From contig VZTJ01003241.1 in assembly GCA_013397795.1 (NCBI GenBank), positions 983,376 to 1,047,375 of the forward strand: DNA of 64,000 bases, given 5' to 3'. The notes beneath the pieces are model-generated. The model was not told the DNA's origin and made no database searches. It was given only the letters and a program-made list of their open reading frames with translations. Source of the stretch: Orthonyx spaldingii. Its lineage: Eukaryota > Chordata > Aves > Passeriformes > Orthonychidae. How positions within the stretch are numbered: position 1 is the first letter of the stretch; each line of letters opens with the position of its first letter. Positions 1 to 12,400 of the stretch are shown one piece after another. The translations under genes were made by a program, and so were the position numbers.

Positions 1-1874
1 AGAAGAGTTTTGATGGTATGTGCAATACTTCTGTGCCACATTCTAAGGACAGAGATGAAGCCTTGCTTTCAGAATTCTCCAAACATGTTGACACCATACT
101 GTTGACCTGACTTTCATGTCAACCTGACTAGCATCACACAAATCACATGTCTTCATCTATGTAATATTCCAGAAGTTATTTTCTACTAGTGTGACATATT
201 TACAACTGTCCAAAAAGACAAATTTGGTTTCTGAGTACAAACAGGAATGAGACCAAACTTGAGAACTGTGTAACAGAGTTACCAGACCCCACTACCCAGT
301 GACAGAGGAACAAGCTTTGTGTGCAGAACTGATCCAGCCTAGGTTCTTAGAGATTCACAGGATATTGTCACCAGAAGAGTCTTACTCTTCTTCTACTACT
401 CCAAACCCAGTATTTTGTCCTTTTCTGTGGAGTACTCTCAGTTCCATGCTATGACTCCAGCTCCCTCACACATTACACTTCCTGGTATAATACCTTTGGA
501 TACTCTCCACCTCCCAAAGTCCACACTGCAAAATATTTTTGTTAATCCACACCCCTCTTCTAATTAAGGAAGAGAAGAAAGAAGAGGACCTACAGACCAG
601 GCCGCTGTGACACAATGATTAGGCTGTTGGAACTCTCAGCTACTGGGCCAGACCAAGAGGGCAGAAAATCTCCTGAGGCTGAACTCGTCATTCCTTTCTT
701 TTTCACCTCTTCTAAGCATCAAATTTCACCAAAAACTTTTAAAACATCATGCTGAAATCACTGCCCCTCCATCAGAGCTGATTCTGCCCAATGAGCAGCT
801 GATTAACAAAAAGACACAGACAACAATCATAAACTTTGATCTACTGGCAAACAAGGTTAACTAAGGTTACTGCCCCATATCATTAGCATTCAAAGAGCTT
901 TCCTGAGAGGCATTATTTCCAGGGGAAAAGAGAAAATAAACGAGTAACATATAACAAAAATCACAGTCTTCTTTTTTGTAGACACTGATAATTTCTCTGG
1001 CTACAAAGTACATGACAAGGGATGTTCTGCTGCTTGTAAGAAAACAAATGCACACTGTGTTTCCTTTGTAGCTGCTTTTGAAGTGGACAACTAACTGCTC
1101 TACTGCTCCTGAGGACTGGTCAGTGTGGCAATTGAAAATGAGAATTCTCAACGTAAACAGTGAGTCAGACCTACTAAACAGTATGTCAGACTTTGTAACT
1201 GAAAACGTGAGCTTGAACTAAATGCAAGATCTCTTTCAGTCATTGAATAAGAACCTGAAAGCTGGCCCTTTGCCAAAGAACAAATGTAAAATCAGGCTGC
1301 TGATGTGACAGACCCTCACTACAGATCAGAAGCTTCTGAAGACTGATACTCAGAAGGCTGGGCAGAATGAAAGATGCTTTTCTTGCCTTCCAAGAATTCA
1401 CTTTTGTTTTGAGTCATAAATTCTCATTCCTCTTTTCAGTACTAGCAACTCAATCACCACACAGAGTCTACCTATACATACTGTGCTGTACAGGTAGCAA
1501 GAAGATCGATGCAGCAATCCTCCATGAACTAAATGTCTATTCCCTGACAGAAGCAATACAGTCCAGAAATGTGGTCAACTAAATCAAAAGAAAGAAAGTA
1601 ATTCTATATTCTGGTCACCAGGTTCTATATTCTATGTGGTCTTGACCAAGATTTTCTCATCATCTCTGCAATACAGTAAAAACTACTTTACTGGGGTGTT
1701 GCAAAGTTTAAGGTTTGTAAGGAATAGAATAAGTAAGTATACTCTGCTTCTGTAGAGGGATTTTGATATTCAGTGTTTGCACTGTAGGCCCAGAAAAGGG
1801 GCTGTTGATAGTTTCCTTTAGGTACTGGATGAGCAGTCACTGATTTTAGCAAACATGGCTCTGAAGACAAAACC
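1..1874. other. Downstream flank of XRCC5, no gene recognised
   Basis: Beyond the inferred XRCC5 3' end. Only short ORFs (up to 94 codons) without recognisable similarity. In mammals a convergent gene (MARCHF4) follows XRCC5. I see no exon of it here, though an untranslated tail on the + strand cannot be excluded. Confidence 0.4.
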
Positions 1875-3422
1875 CAACCTTTTAAAATATTTTTATTAAA
1901 CAAAAAAATAAAGTGTAAAAGAAACCCCCAGCTAGTATACTGGCATAAATTGGCCTTAAAAGAGATTCAAAACACTGATCAAATAGTTCTTATTTACATC
2001 AGAGAAAAATATCTTCCAGTGACACAAAAGCTATAAAGGTCTGCAAATATCACTTGCTCCCTGCCATCTGCACTTGAGAAATGCTTTCAAGTCAGGATAG
2101 GATGCAAGAGAGAGAGAGTAGGTTGCTGTGCAGGAAAGTAGGAGCAAAAAGGAATTGCTGTTTCCCACACAGGAGCTGTTGGCCAGTATAAAGTGCAAAT
2201 ATTCCACAACATTTTGCAACTACAGATCATGATTTTTCCTTTTTTTGTGATCTTAATACCATTTTGCACAGTATATTTATACATTTATAATCATGAAAGA
2301 ACAGCTTTTAAAGGAATTAATCTGGTTGCAACAGACAAGCATGTGTGAAGTGTCATTACTCTCTTCAGCTCCATAATCAGATTTGAATGTCTCTTTCTAA
2401 GCAGTATTTGACTAGTCTAGATTGCTCTGTGTAGACATTACTCCATCCTGGTTACCAGTATTAACTATTTTCACTTATCTATCACAGCTGTCAGTGTACA
2501 GCTTTCAGAGATTCTTCTGCTCTGGGTTAGCAGTTCTCAGCAGTGTATGAAATGGAAATAGAACTGATTCATTCTTCCTTTTAGCACCAGGAGTGTCTAC
2601 AGTAACCATACTAGTAGAAAGTCTAAAAAATCAAAAATCCCAGTGCATGAAACAGGAAAATGTGCAACAGAAAGGGACAGAGACCCTGAGCTGCTGCTGA
2701 GCTGACAGAATAGAGACCTGTAGTACAGAGATGACCATAATTACTGATTTGGGGACAGTGTGGTAAAATCAGCACGCTTGGCTCTACTGTGTGCTTTAGA
2801 TTCTGTTGTGTATTTCAAACTATTAACTGTGAGTCCCTGGCCTAGAATTTTTTCCTACAAGCCTCTGTGGTGGTTTTCATGGTGCTTTGTTGGGTTTGGG
2901 TTTTTTTTGCTCTATCTTGTTTTTTGTTTATTTGTTTTGAGTTGGTTGGGTTTTTTTTGAAAGCATGAAAATAGAGACTTTTCCCTTTCTATAACAATAA
3001 AGCTACAGGGTTAACTCCACTAAATATTCAGTATTACCTGGTAACCTTGCTGTGACATTTTTGTCTTCCTTTCCAGGCAATGTAACAATAATATCAGGCA
3101 CCAGAGCAGATTCTCATTAAATTTAGTAGAGTTTAGCTGAAAGCAATACAAAGGACAAGCTAAATTCAGTGTTCTAAAGTAAAAAAAAAAAGATGCCTTA
3201 AAGATATCATTACTTCCCAAATACTTCAGACAATTTCAATCTTCTGTTCTAGTTTTGAAAAGTCAGATGACATTTACACCAGCTGGAAATGTTTCTGGGA
3301 TTTCTGTTCTCATTTGAGAAAATAAAGATGGATGTACTGTCTTCTCATTAGCATTTTTTTGTGCCCCATCTCTGAGAGATCTCTTCCAAAACTTTGCTTG
3401 TATAGTCACCACACATCACCAG
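1875..3422 (-). other. XRCC5: Probable XRCC5 3' untranslated region
   Basis: Minus-strand sequence from the stop codon to the best poly(A) signal, about 1.5 kb. No further coding potential was seen. It contains A-rich and pyrimidine-rich runs (the T-rich stretch at about 2890-2960 on the + strand is A-rich in the mRNA). The end near 1875 is inferred from the signal at 1892-1897; a shorter form ending near 2910 is possible but less likely. Confidence 0.55.
1892..1897 (-). terminator. Candidate XRCC5 polyadenylation signal AATAAA
   Basis: Canonical AATAAA on the minus strand, followed within about 15-30 nt by a GU-rich element (GGTTGGGTTTTGTC). This is the expected layout of a vertebrate cleavage site. 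The only other minus-strand AATAAA between the stop codon and here (2927-2932) is followed by A/C-rich sequence and lacks a GU-rich element. Confidence 0.5.
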
Positions 3423-3437
3423 TCACATCATGTCCAG
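3423..3437 (-). CDS. XRCC5: XRCC5 coding exon 21 (residues 724-727 and stop)
   Basis: Only 15 coding nt: LDMM and TGA, behind a good acceptor (TTTCTGTTTGCAG). It completes the DNA-PKcs-recruiting tail DDLLDMM; mammals end DDLLDMI. It was found by looking for the expected tail after exon 20. The frame, the acceptor and the immediate stop all agree. The 3'UTR follows in the same exon. Confidence 0.92.
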   Translation of the reverse strand: MDMM

Positions 3438-6400
3438 CTGCAAACAGAAAAAACAGATTTGAAAGAAGCAGCATTGAAGTTATTTCTTACATGTGTTTAG
3501 AGAAGACAAAGCAAATTTGGAAATCCTTATCATGTAACATAAATGGATTGCACAGAATTTAGTACTGATCTGCTATAAAGTACAAAAACAAACCTAAAAA
3601 TCTCATCTTCACATAATCATGTGCAATTCATAGATTTGAAAAAGTACAGTCCAAAAGTAGAAATCTGTCTGTTATCGAAGCCTCTTTAAAACCATCTACA
3701 ACATCAGCTTAAGCCTTGGAAACAGATTTGTAATGAGTCAGCCTGTAAAAGATGGCTAAAATATTTATTAAAAAGGCTGATAATCCTTGAATTTCAGCAA
3801 GCCTACATAGAGAAGATTCAATCAAAAGATTAAAACATTTTTTTAAATGTTTTTCAGTTTTCAACCCACATAAGTAGCTGTTCAAGATCTACAAACTTTT
3901 TAAAATGCTATTATAGTAAATTATACCAATCCACTATCAAATGAGAAGCCTCACTGGCTCTTTTGAAACACACCAGAGGACACATTTCACCCCTGTAAAC
4001 ACCTATATTACTACATAACATAGTATTTAACATAGTACTTGCCATCATGAAATTACACACCTGGTTAAGTTTTACAATAGCAAGTAAGTAATTTCACATG
4101 GCTTTTGTCATTCAATTCCTTAGGTGTTCTCTAAGCCATGCAATCTAATATCTACTGCTTTAAGAAGCATTTGGCACTCTCATTGCAGTTTTCATTTAGA
4201 GCTTAATTCTAAAGCCACACCATATCTTTATGGTACTCACCAGATCATCAACATCACCACCTTCATCTGCAGGAGGCAGAGTTTCATTTTTCTGATCTCT
4301 TGGAGCCAAGAACTAAAAATACAAATGTATTTATGTGATACTGACAAAACTGAGAGCCTTTAATGTTAAATTAACAGAATGTCTCCTCTCTGTATCAAAA
4401 TAAACCCACTTATAACTAAAAACCAGGAAAGAAGTTTTTTTCTGGTTTCCACCCTCCAAAACCATCTTAAACTAAAAAAGAACTTCATAAGACTTGCTTT
4501 TAAAGGATTTTATGGTGAAGTGTGTCAAAAAACAGACAAAAGGATACTGTTCTTGAGACAACACACTTAGGCTGTAGAGCACCCTGTGATAAGGATGCTG
4601 CAAATATTATTCCCTATTCTCAGGGGGAGATTAGGAAGGTGCATAGAAGAAAAATCATTTGATGCCTACTAAGTCCACAGAAACCTCAGGCACAGAAAGT
4701 TTTTGAGACATCAGTGGCTGGAGCCTGGGACTATATATTTTTCTCTACCCATCCCTTTTTGTCACTGTCAGACACGGGATTCTGGGTTAGATGGAAATTT
4801 TAATTTTCTCTGTTACAGTTTGACCAGGTTTATGTTCTTAAAAAATATTGTGTGTAGCTACAAAATGCAAAGGATAACAAACTGCCCCCACTGATGTGAG
4901 TACATACATGAGCTGACCAATGGCCTCTTTAAGGCATTTCCTACACACAGCATTCTAATTCTGTGTTGAACTTATAAGCTTTCCCCGTTTAATTCAATTA
5001 ACATTTACCAAATGAACAAAGACATGAATTTGTACAAAAACCCCAAACCTCTAACATGCAAGATGGTTAGAATGCCAGTCTTAAAAATAGAAAATTCATT
5101 ATGTAAAATTACACTGCCGTAGCTGCTGATACAACTCGCCATATACCCTTCACTTAAAGCCTGACATTCATAAACAGAAGAGAAAGGTAAGTTGCTCAGA
5201 TATTATAAAAACTGAAATCAAACACAGACAATATCTGGAGTACAACCACCTCCAAATTATTTCACAGATTTTTCTCTTAGCCTAAAAAAAATCAACTAAA
5301 ATGGTAGGAAAAAAATTGTAATACTTAACTCTTACTTAAAAAAGCACCCAGTTGTCTACAAGTCTTAGTTACTACCTTTTTACCAATATCCTTAATATAA
5401 AATCTTTTTTTTTTCTTATTAAAATGCACCAGAACAAGTACACAGAGCCAGAAACAACCCTGCCCCCCAATAAAACACAGATGTGAAGCTGAAAAGGAAA
5501 AAGCCACATTCCAAGATTTTGAGTTCTGTCATCCTTAAGTCAGAAACAACTTCACTATAACTCCAGATGATGAAAGAGAACAGCTAAGTAGAAAATAGCC
5601 ACATTAAACAGGCTATAAATACCTGCTTAGATAACTCTTTTGTGCTCCTAAAACGGAGCTGCTGTTCAGCTGGGGACTTCAACTGCATCAGCCAGAGAGG
5701 TTGTGTAAGAGGCCATGGGATCCCTACTAACATCACCAATCTCTGAGACAATACACTTGTAGTGTGAAAAGATTAAACATTATTTTAAAGAAATAAGATA
5801 TTCTGATCCTTCTCTAGAACCCTGATGACAGCTTTGGACATGGGGTAAAACTCTGTGACTTTGCTGTTGCACCCTCTAGGATGAAAAGCAAATGCATCGT
5901 GTTTGGGTAACACCAAAGATAGAGGATATAGACAACCTCTGCCCCGTTGTCTCAGTGACCAAAGGTCAGACCTTTCCTACATTCTAAACAGCAGCATCCA
6001 AGAGGAATGCAGAAATCTCACTCCACAGACAATATTCATGTTTCAACATGCCGAGTTTAACTTATCATAGAGAGTCTGTAGCTTAAAAAAAAAGAAGGCA
6101 GGGAACGTGACAGGGCCAGAAGGAATTAGAATTTCAGGATGCCATATGTCTGTGTATCTTTTTTGTTGCAAGAGTTCTTAATCTAGTAGTAATATAAAGC
6201 ACATACCATGAAACCAAAAGCTAATGACATTTGTCAGCTCTGAAAGGCTTTTTGTGCCAGATCGAATTTCCTTTTTTCACATTTAATTAAGAGTGAAAGC
6301 ACATTTTTCAAAATTTTTACAATCAGCTTTCTCATGCTAAATTACACAAAGGAAGCTAAAAGCTAGAGAAAAGTACAATGAAGATTTGCAGTGAATTGAA

Positions 6401-9400
6401 ACCTGAAGTTCCCATCAAATGCTGAATACCCAAAGTTGGGGTTCTTTTTCTGAAAACCTGTTTTACATTTATGCAATAGCAAATTACATACAACAGCTGT
6501 GCTGAAATCCATTATCTTCCTCAAAGCAATGAGAAAAAGCACTTGACATTCCTGCTCTTTTAACCTACCATCCTCATGCTCTAAAAAGAGTATCTGTACT
6601 ACTACAGGGGGAAAAAATAATTTCTCTCAGTAATAGGAAAATATGCATGGATAAGCTACATCAAGCAAAAAGAAAAAGGAAACTTTGACCTGTCTAATAA
6701 GCAGCCTGGTAAGTTTTCCTTTTTCCTGCAGACAATAACCGTATAAAATCTGTAATCTTACAGACAAAACAGTCCTGAAACTATCATCAGCTAGTAAACA
6801 GCACGTAAGAGAAAGGGCTTTTGTGTCACCTAGGACTACACTGACAGACACCCCTGTGACCTACAGGCTTGCACATAACTTCTACAGAGGTGAAGAAAAC
6901 TTGCACATTACTCTGTTGGGGGATATTTGAAAAAATTCAATATAACCCTTTAGTGAAGGGTATTGCCTTCAGAAAACAAATGAACCACTTTTGCAATCTG
7001 CTGTAGACCTAGGAAAATGCTGGCTTTGTATCACATAGGAAACCTGTGACAGGGTTTAACTGGACCAAAGAGGGCTAGATTTTATACCAGCCCCACAACA
7101 TCAAAATTAAATATTCTGTCACGCCAGACCTTACTCCAAGAACATGTAGTCTTCTAATTTCTTAATGAAAAGGTCATATGAGCCCTTAACAGACAATGGG
7201 AATTAGGGTTCTGGGTCTGGATTTGGACAGTGTGTGGGGAGGTGGTTATCCAGTGAATATCTGGAATTGCCAAATGCTTAGTTAGCAAAGAAATGCAAAC
7301 CAATTACTCTGGAAGTTAAGGTAAGCGCCGTGTTAGAGAACTCTGTTGCAGAACTGATTTCATGCAATAACTTGAATTCCCCCAATTTACTGGGAAATAT
7401 AGCTTTTGTATGACCTTCAATCAATCACAAAATGACCTTCAATCAATCACAAAAAAGTTTCCTGTACTGCAATATATGACTGATTGTAAGATGATGGTAA
7501 ACAGAAATGTAAATTTGCGGTCAGTTTACAAATGCTTTACTCCAGCTTAGCCTGGCAGCCGTGAATCTAGTCCTTGGCACTCTATAATTTGTGCTGATTC
7601 CTATGCAGGCACAGTATTTTTTAGCCACCACAAGCTCACAGTGAAGATAATGGTATGCTGCAAGGTCTTTGTGATTAGCAGAGATTTCCTTAAGGAACAG
7701 TGGCTGTTTCACACAGCATTAGCACATTTTTTGAGCATCAGTTGTAGTTTCAGACTAGAAGGTTCTCAAGAACAATATTGTCTTAGGAAGCTTCCAAGTA
7801 AATTGACGTAGATAAAAAAGACTGATACTCTTTAAAACCACCACTGGGGCAAAAGTTGCTCTATACATTTGTGTGTAATGAGAAATAGCCAGTAGGTCCT
7901 TCATGTCTAGAAAAATCATCATACTCTGTCATTTCTATCCTGCACATGTGCTCAGCTTTCTGGACTCCTAGTTTGTTAGCTTTTCATTTTCATGACATTT
8001 CTGTGCCTTCTACACCTTGAGGTAAATTGTTACAGATGAAAAAAGCAGTTTCTAAAATACAACCTTTTTCTGCTCATTAACTAACTCATAGAGAACCTAC
8101 TTCTACCCACTTCTGGCTATTGCTAATGGAAGGCCTGGAAGTTGCAAAAATCAATGTGGCATCTTTCTTAAAAGCTACTTCTCTGCAAAATAGTGATTTT
8201 AGCCACAGATTTACCTTCAGAGGTCTGTGATACAAGGACCTTTCTCCTAAACTAGCAGCCTTATACAAAAACATCTGTCTTTTCCTCTCCACACAAATAC
8301 AATCTTTGACAGCAGCTCTGGATTCTGCTTCCTGCCAAAGAGAAGGCACCATTCTGCCTGTTAGAATTCAGTCCTTTGTAACTGGGACATCCTTCATGCA
8401 TCACTGTAGTTACTGAAGTGCTATATATCTGTAGAAATTACACCTGTAAATACTCCAGAACTCCCATTTCCAAAAGGATCTAATATGGTCACCAATATTA
8501 CTCCCAGCATCACGTTTTATGCCCACCAATCCGCAAGAGCTGCATAAAGTGGAGAACATTGGTATCTCTGCATGTGTGGTGAAAACCAGCCACAACAACT
8601 TGAATTGCTAGAGTTCACAAAACCTTTAAAAAAAAGTGTAGGGTTTTTGAACTCATGCTACCAGTGAGAACACATTTCTTTCTGTGAAGTTCAAATAGTG
8701 ATCCTACATATGTAAAGAGGATTCTGCTGTTCCACTACACTGAGTTGCTGAAGTTCTTCTTCTTTGTAGAAGATATTTGCAGATAGTTTCAATACGTGTT
8801 ACTTTTTAAAGATCAATTAAAGTAAAACATTGTAGTACATGCTAAGGTACTTTTGTCCTGAAATGCAGAAGTTTCAATTTTGTGGCAAAAGAACATTCTT
8901 GTTTCTTCATATGGATCTTATTTCATTCAGCCAAAGATTTATCCACATAAGAAAGTCTTCAGTTCCACAGCAAGGGCTCTATACAAACAGATGCTCATTA
9001 AAAAAATGATACCTTTTCAGCCTCTTCACCAGTCACTGAACTGTCTTCTGCTTCATCTTTAGTGATCAAAGAAATTCTCTCTGGAAAAAAACCAGATACA
9101 TAAAAATATCATTAGAAGGCTTCCCAAAAACTCACCTAATGTTAGAAGTGAAAAAAGTGTTCCACATTCCAACTTCTGGATGTGTCATCATCACCAGCAA
9201 AAAAAAAAAGTATCACTCAAAGGAAGATGTGACTTGCATAAATGAGTCAACTATGATATAAAATACGATATAAAAATAAATTAATGAGCATATTCATAAG
9301 CTTGTGGAAGTATCCATTTAGGAAACTGCTAATATTGTGACAATCAAACTAATGAGACACTGAAATCATAGATCACAGAGGAAATGCTGAAAATCTATTA

Positions 9401-12400
9401 GAAATTACACTTTTAGTCATTCACAGCATGCTCTTAGGTCCTCAAAAAAAATTAACTCCTAGCATTCAGACACTTCTGCTGTGATTATCTAGTCCTAGTC
9501 TGACTACCAAAGTGCTGGTCCTGCCCCACTTTGCTCCTTGGTTGTGCCAGCAGCACCACCCTGTGCAGTGACGTCCCATCCCGCAGAAAAAAGTCAAAAA
9601 ATCTGCATTTCTTTTGACCCCAATAGTTTTATCAGTCTGGCTCATCACTTGGCCACACAAATGCTTGTGCCTGAATAAGCAGTGTGGGTGTGAGAGCAGA
9701 GAATAGGAGATTCATAAAAAGTTCAGCAGCAGCGTAAGTGCAGTATCACCTTCATGTGCCCATAGAACCACGTGGCAGGGTTTTGTGAAACAAAGGAACT
9801 TGTCAAACAGATCTGCCTTTCTTCTGAGCCACCAACTCATTAACTTACATCCATCTTCCTTTGGTGACTGCAGTCACTCACGACAAGGCCCGGTGCATAC
9901 CACACTCGTTAGAAAAAGGGATGGGTCATGTGGCAAGAACAAGAGAAAACAGGACTTCTGCTCTTGGTAGCAGCAAGTAAAAAGTAATTTCAGCTGCTTA
10001 CTGAGAGCAGCCAGATTATGCATAAAGCATCAGGATTTCATTTCACCGTGTTCTCAAAGGAAGATAATCTATGCTGTATGAAAATATCATCTCTCTTTGT
10101 ATTTGTTTGGTTGATTTTTTTTTCTCAAAAATGTACTCCAGTTTTTCAAAAACTCTGATTTATACTAACCAAAAATTATTCATGGCTTTGAAAGATCCAA
10201 GTTTGCTACTTTGAAAGTTCATTTGTTTCTTTTTCCAAGAGAAGATCCCCTCCAGCACTACTGAATATAATGTTCTTGTCAGTGTTGTCCTGTGCTGGTT
10301 TTTTCACATTGCCAAACAAATTCTCCTCCTGTATTTCAGCGAAGTTGGATGAGGTAGACCTTACAGCATGTCTGGAGTTCACCCCTTTGAATGATACTAT
10401 ACAAAACCACATCACTGAATTTTATAGCAAGCACCCTTATGCTGGGCATTTAACAGATTGTCTTAGCATTGGTTCCAATTAAAAACAAGAGTATGATGTA
10501 AAAGATTTTTTTTTTAGTCCACTGTGTTTTGTATTTGTGACAATGTTCCTTTATTTCTCACTTGTGTAGTCTCTGAATGTCTTTTAGAATGGCACTGCCT
10601 TGTATCTCCCAGTTTAATCATAGGTAGGTGTCACATTACCACAAATTCTGTCCTTCAGGTTACTTAAATATAAAATGATCAGTGACACATTTCAACACTA
10701 TCTGACTTTTTGGAAGCTTAAACTGGAAGAATCTTTTTATAGCTCTACTGCATGAGTTTTTTCCATTTATCCTGAAATTCAGCTGAAATTGTCTTTGTCT
10801 CCTTGTCCCATAACATTTAATTTGTCTCTTCTTCCACAATTAATTTACCATTTCAACAAGACTTAGCAATGCATCATGAATAATGCTGATATGAAACTAA
10901 TAGTGCAGAAAAGGAAGCTGCAACATGAAAGCTGGGTTTTTTTTTAAATAGGTTGCAGGAATGAAGCATATCAAAATGCTGCAGTGGGGTTAGTCTAAGT
11001 GCCCCACTGCTAATGAAATTTTCTTACTTAATGGATAAATGCACAATACAACCAGAAACTGTATAATTTTTTTTAAACGCCATCCTACCTTGTATCATGA
11101 TTTCCCAGAAATCAGCTAAGGCTTTATCTTCCAACTTTGATTTCAGAGCCTGCAGAAAGTCATTAAAGCACTGCACCTTGGACAGCTGAAAAAATATAGC
11201 AGCAACTGTAAGCAAGAAATACTAAAACTACGAAATAGCACTGCAAACTTAATTCTTCATGAAGTCATTTAACATGGTGAATATAAAAGTCTCTACAGAA
11301 TTTGGTTTCTCTTTCTATTAAAACCATGAGTTCTAAGGAAAGGTGAGCCACAAAAAGTGCCTTTGAGAAAGCTAGAAAGACTTTCTTGTAAGTAGTTTTG
11401 TTGAAGAAGAAAATTGTAGGATTGCATTTTTAACTTGCACAAGCATCAGGTCATAGGCCTTCTGTTTTATGTTCAAAAGAAAACAAACAACAGCAAATAA
11501 TACCAGAGAGGCTAGTCCCCATTTCAGTAAGAATAAAAACCCCCATAAAATGCAACTCTATTTCTAAATTTTGAAACATATTTAAAGTTAAATTCTTTTT
11601 GCTGCAGCAATAAATTATCAAGTTTCTAATACTGCAAATAGGTTCATCATCTCTTTAATTTGAAAGAGATAAGAGTATTCAGACAAGAACATTACCTTCG
11701 TGGCCTCCTCTCTAAAAACTCTGATACAGTCAATCCCTTTCATGTAGTACTGCGAACCTTTATTTTCCAGAAACTGATCAATGCGATTTATCAACTGCTG
11801 ACTCACTGGAAGATAAGGAGAAATCAATCAATCAATCAAAGAATGCACGCTTTCAAGGAAAAAAAACCCTTTTCTTTTACATCTCTCTTTTTCTACTCTG
11901 CAGGCATCTAAGTAGTTAATCATAGCTACACTGCCTCAAGCTACACAAGTTGATAATTGTTATCTAAGCTAGTGACAATTATTTCAGCCTCTGGAAAGGC
12001 CAGGAAGAACCTCAGGCATGTTCAAGGCACACTTTTCCCTGAAAGCCAAGAAAAAAAGCAGTGGCCTAACTTGTTTGATAAAAATTTGGGATCCTAGAGC
12101 TTAGGGAGGTTAATGTTCTACAACACAAGCATATCCCCTGAACATCCTTTGCAATAGATGCATATTTCAATAAAAGCATTAAATTTATGAGAAAGGTGTA
12201 ATAAGGTCAAACCAACATGTGTAGGGTGATTGCAGTTAAAAGACCTTGCTGTTATTGACATCAGAGTATGTCTTGTCTCCTGTACAGGTAGTTTGATAAT
12301 TTTTCATCAGGGCAAAGATGTTTATGATTATAGAGATTATAAACTGTGCATGCCTGACAGAAAGAAGCAGAGGTAAACAGTGAGACCTGTACCAACAAGA

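Noticed and set aside
1367..1582. 71-codon + strand ORF considered as part of a convergent neighbour such as MARCHF4
   Set aside because: No RING-CH cysteine pattern or transmembrane pair; not supported.
2927..2932. Alternative minus-strand AATAAA as the main poly(A) signal
   Set aside because: Downstream sequence is A/C-rich without a GU-rich element; the site at 1892 is better formed.
7410..7453. Short direct repeats considered as a CRISPR-like array
   Set aside because: Two copies without spacers in a vertebrate intron; simple tandem duplication.
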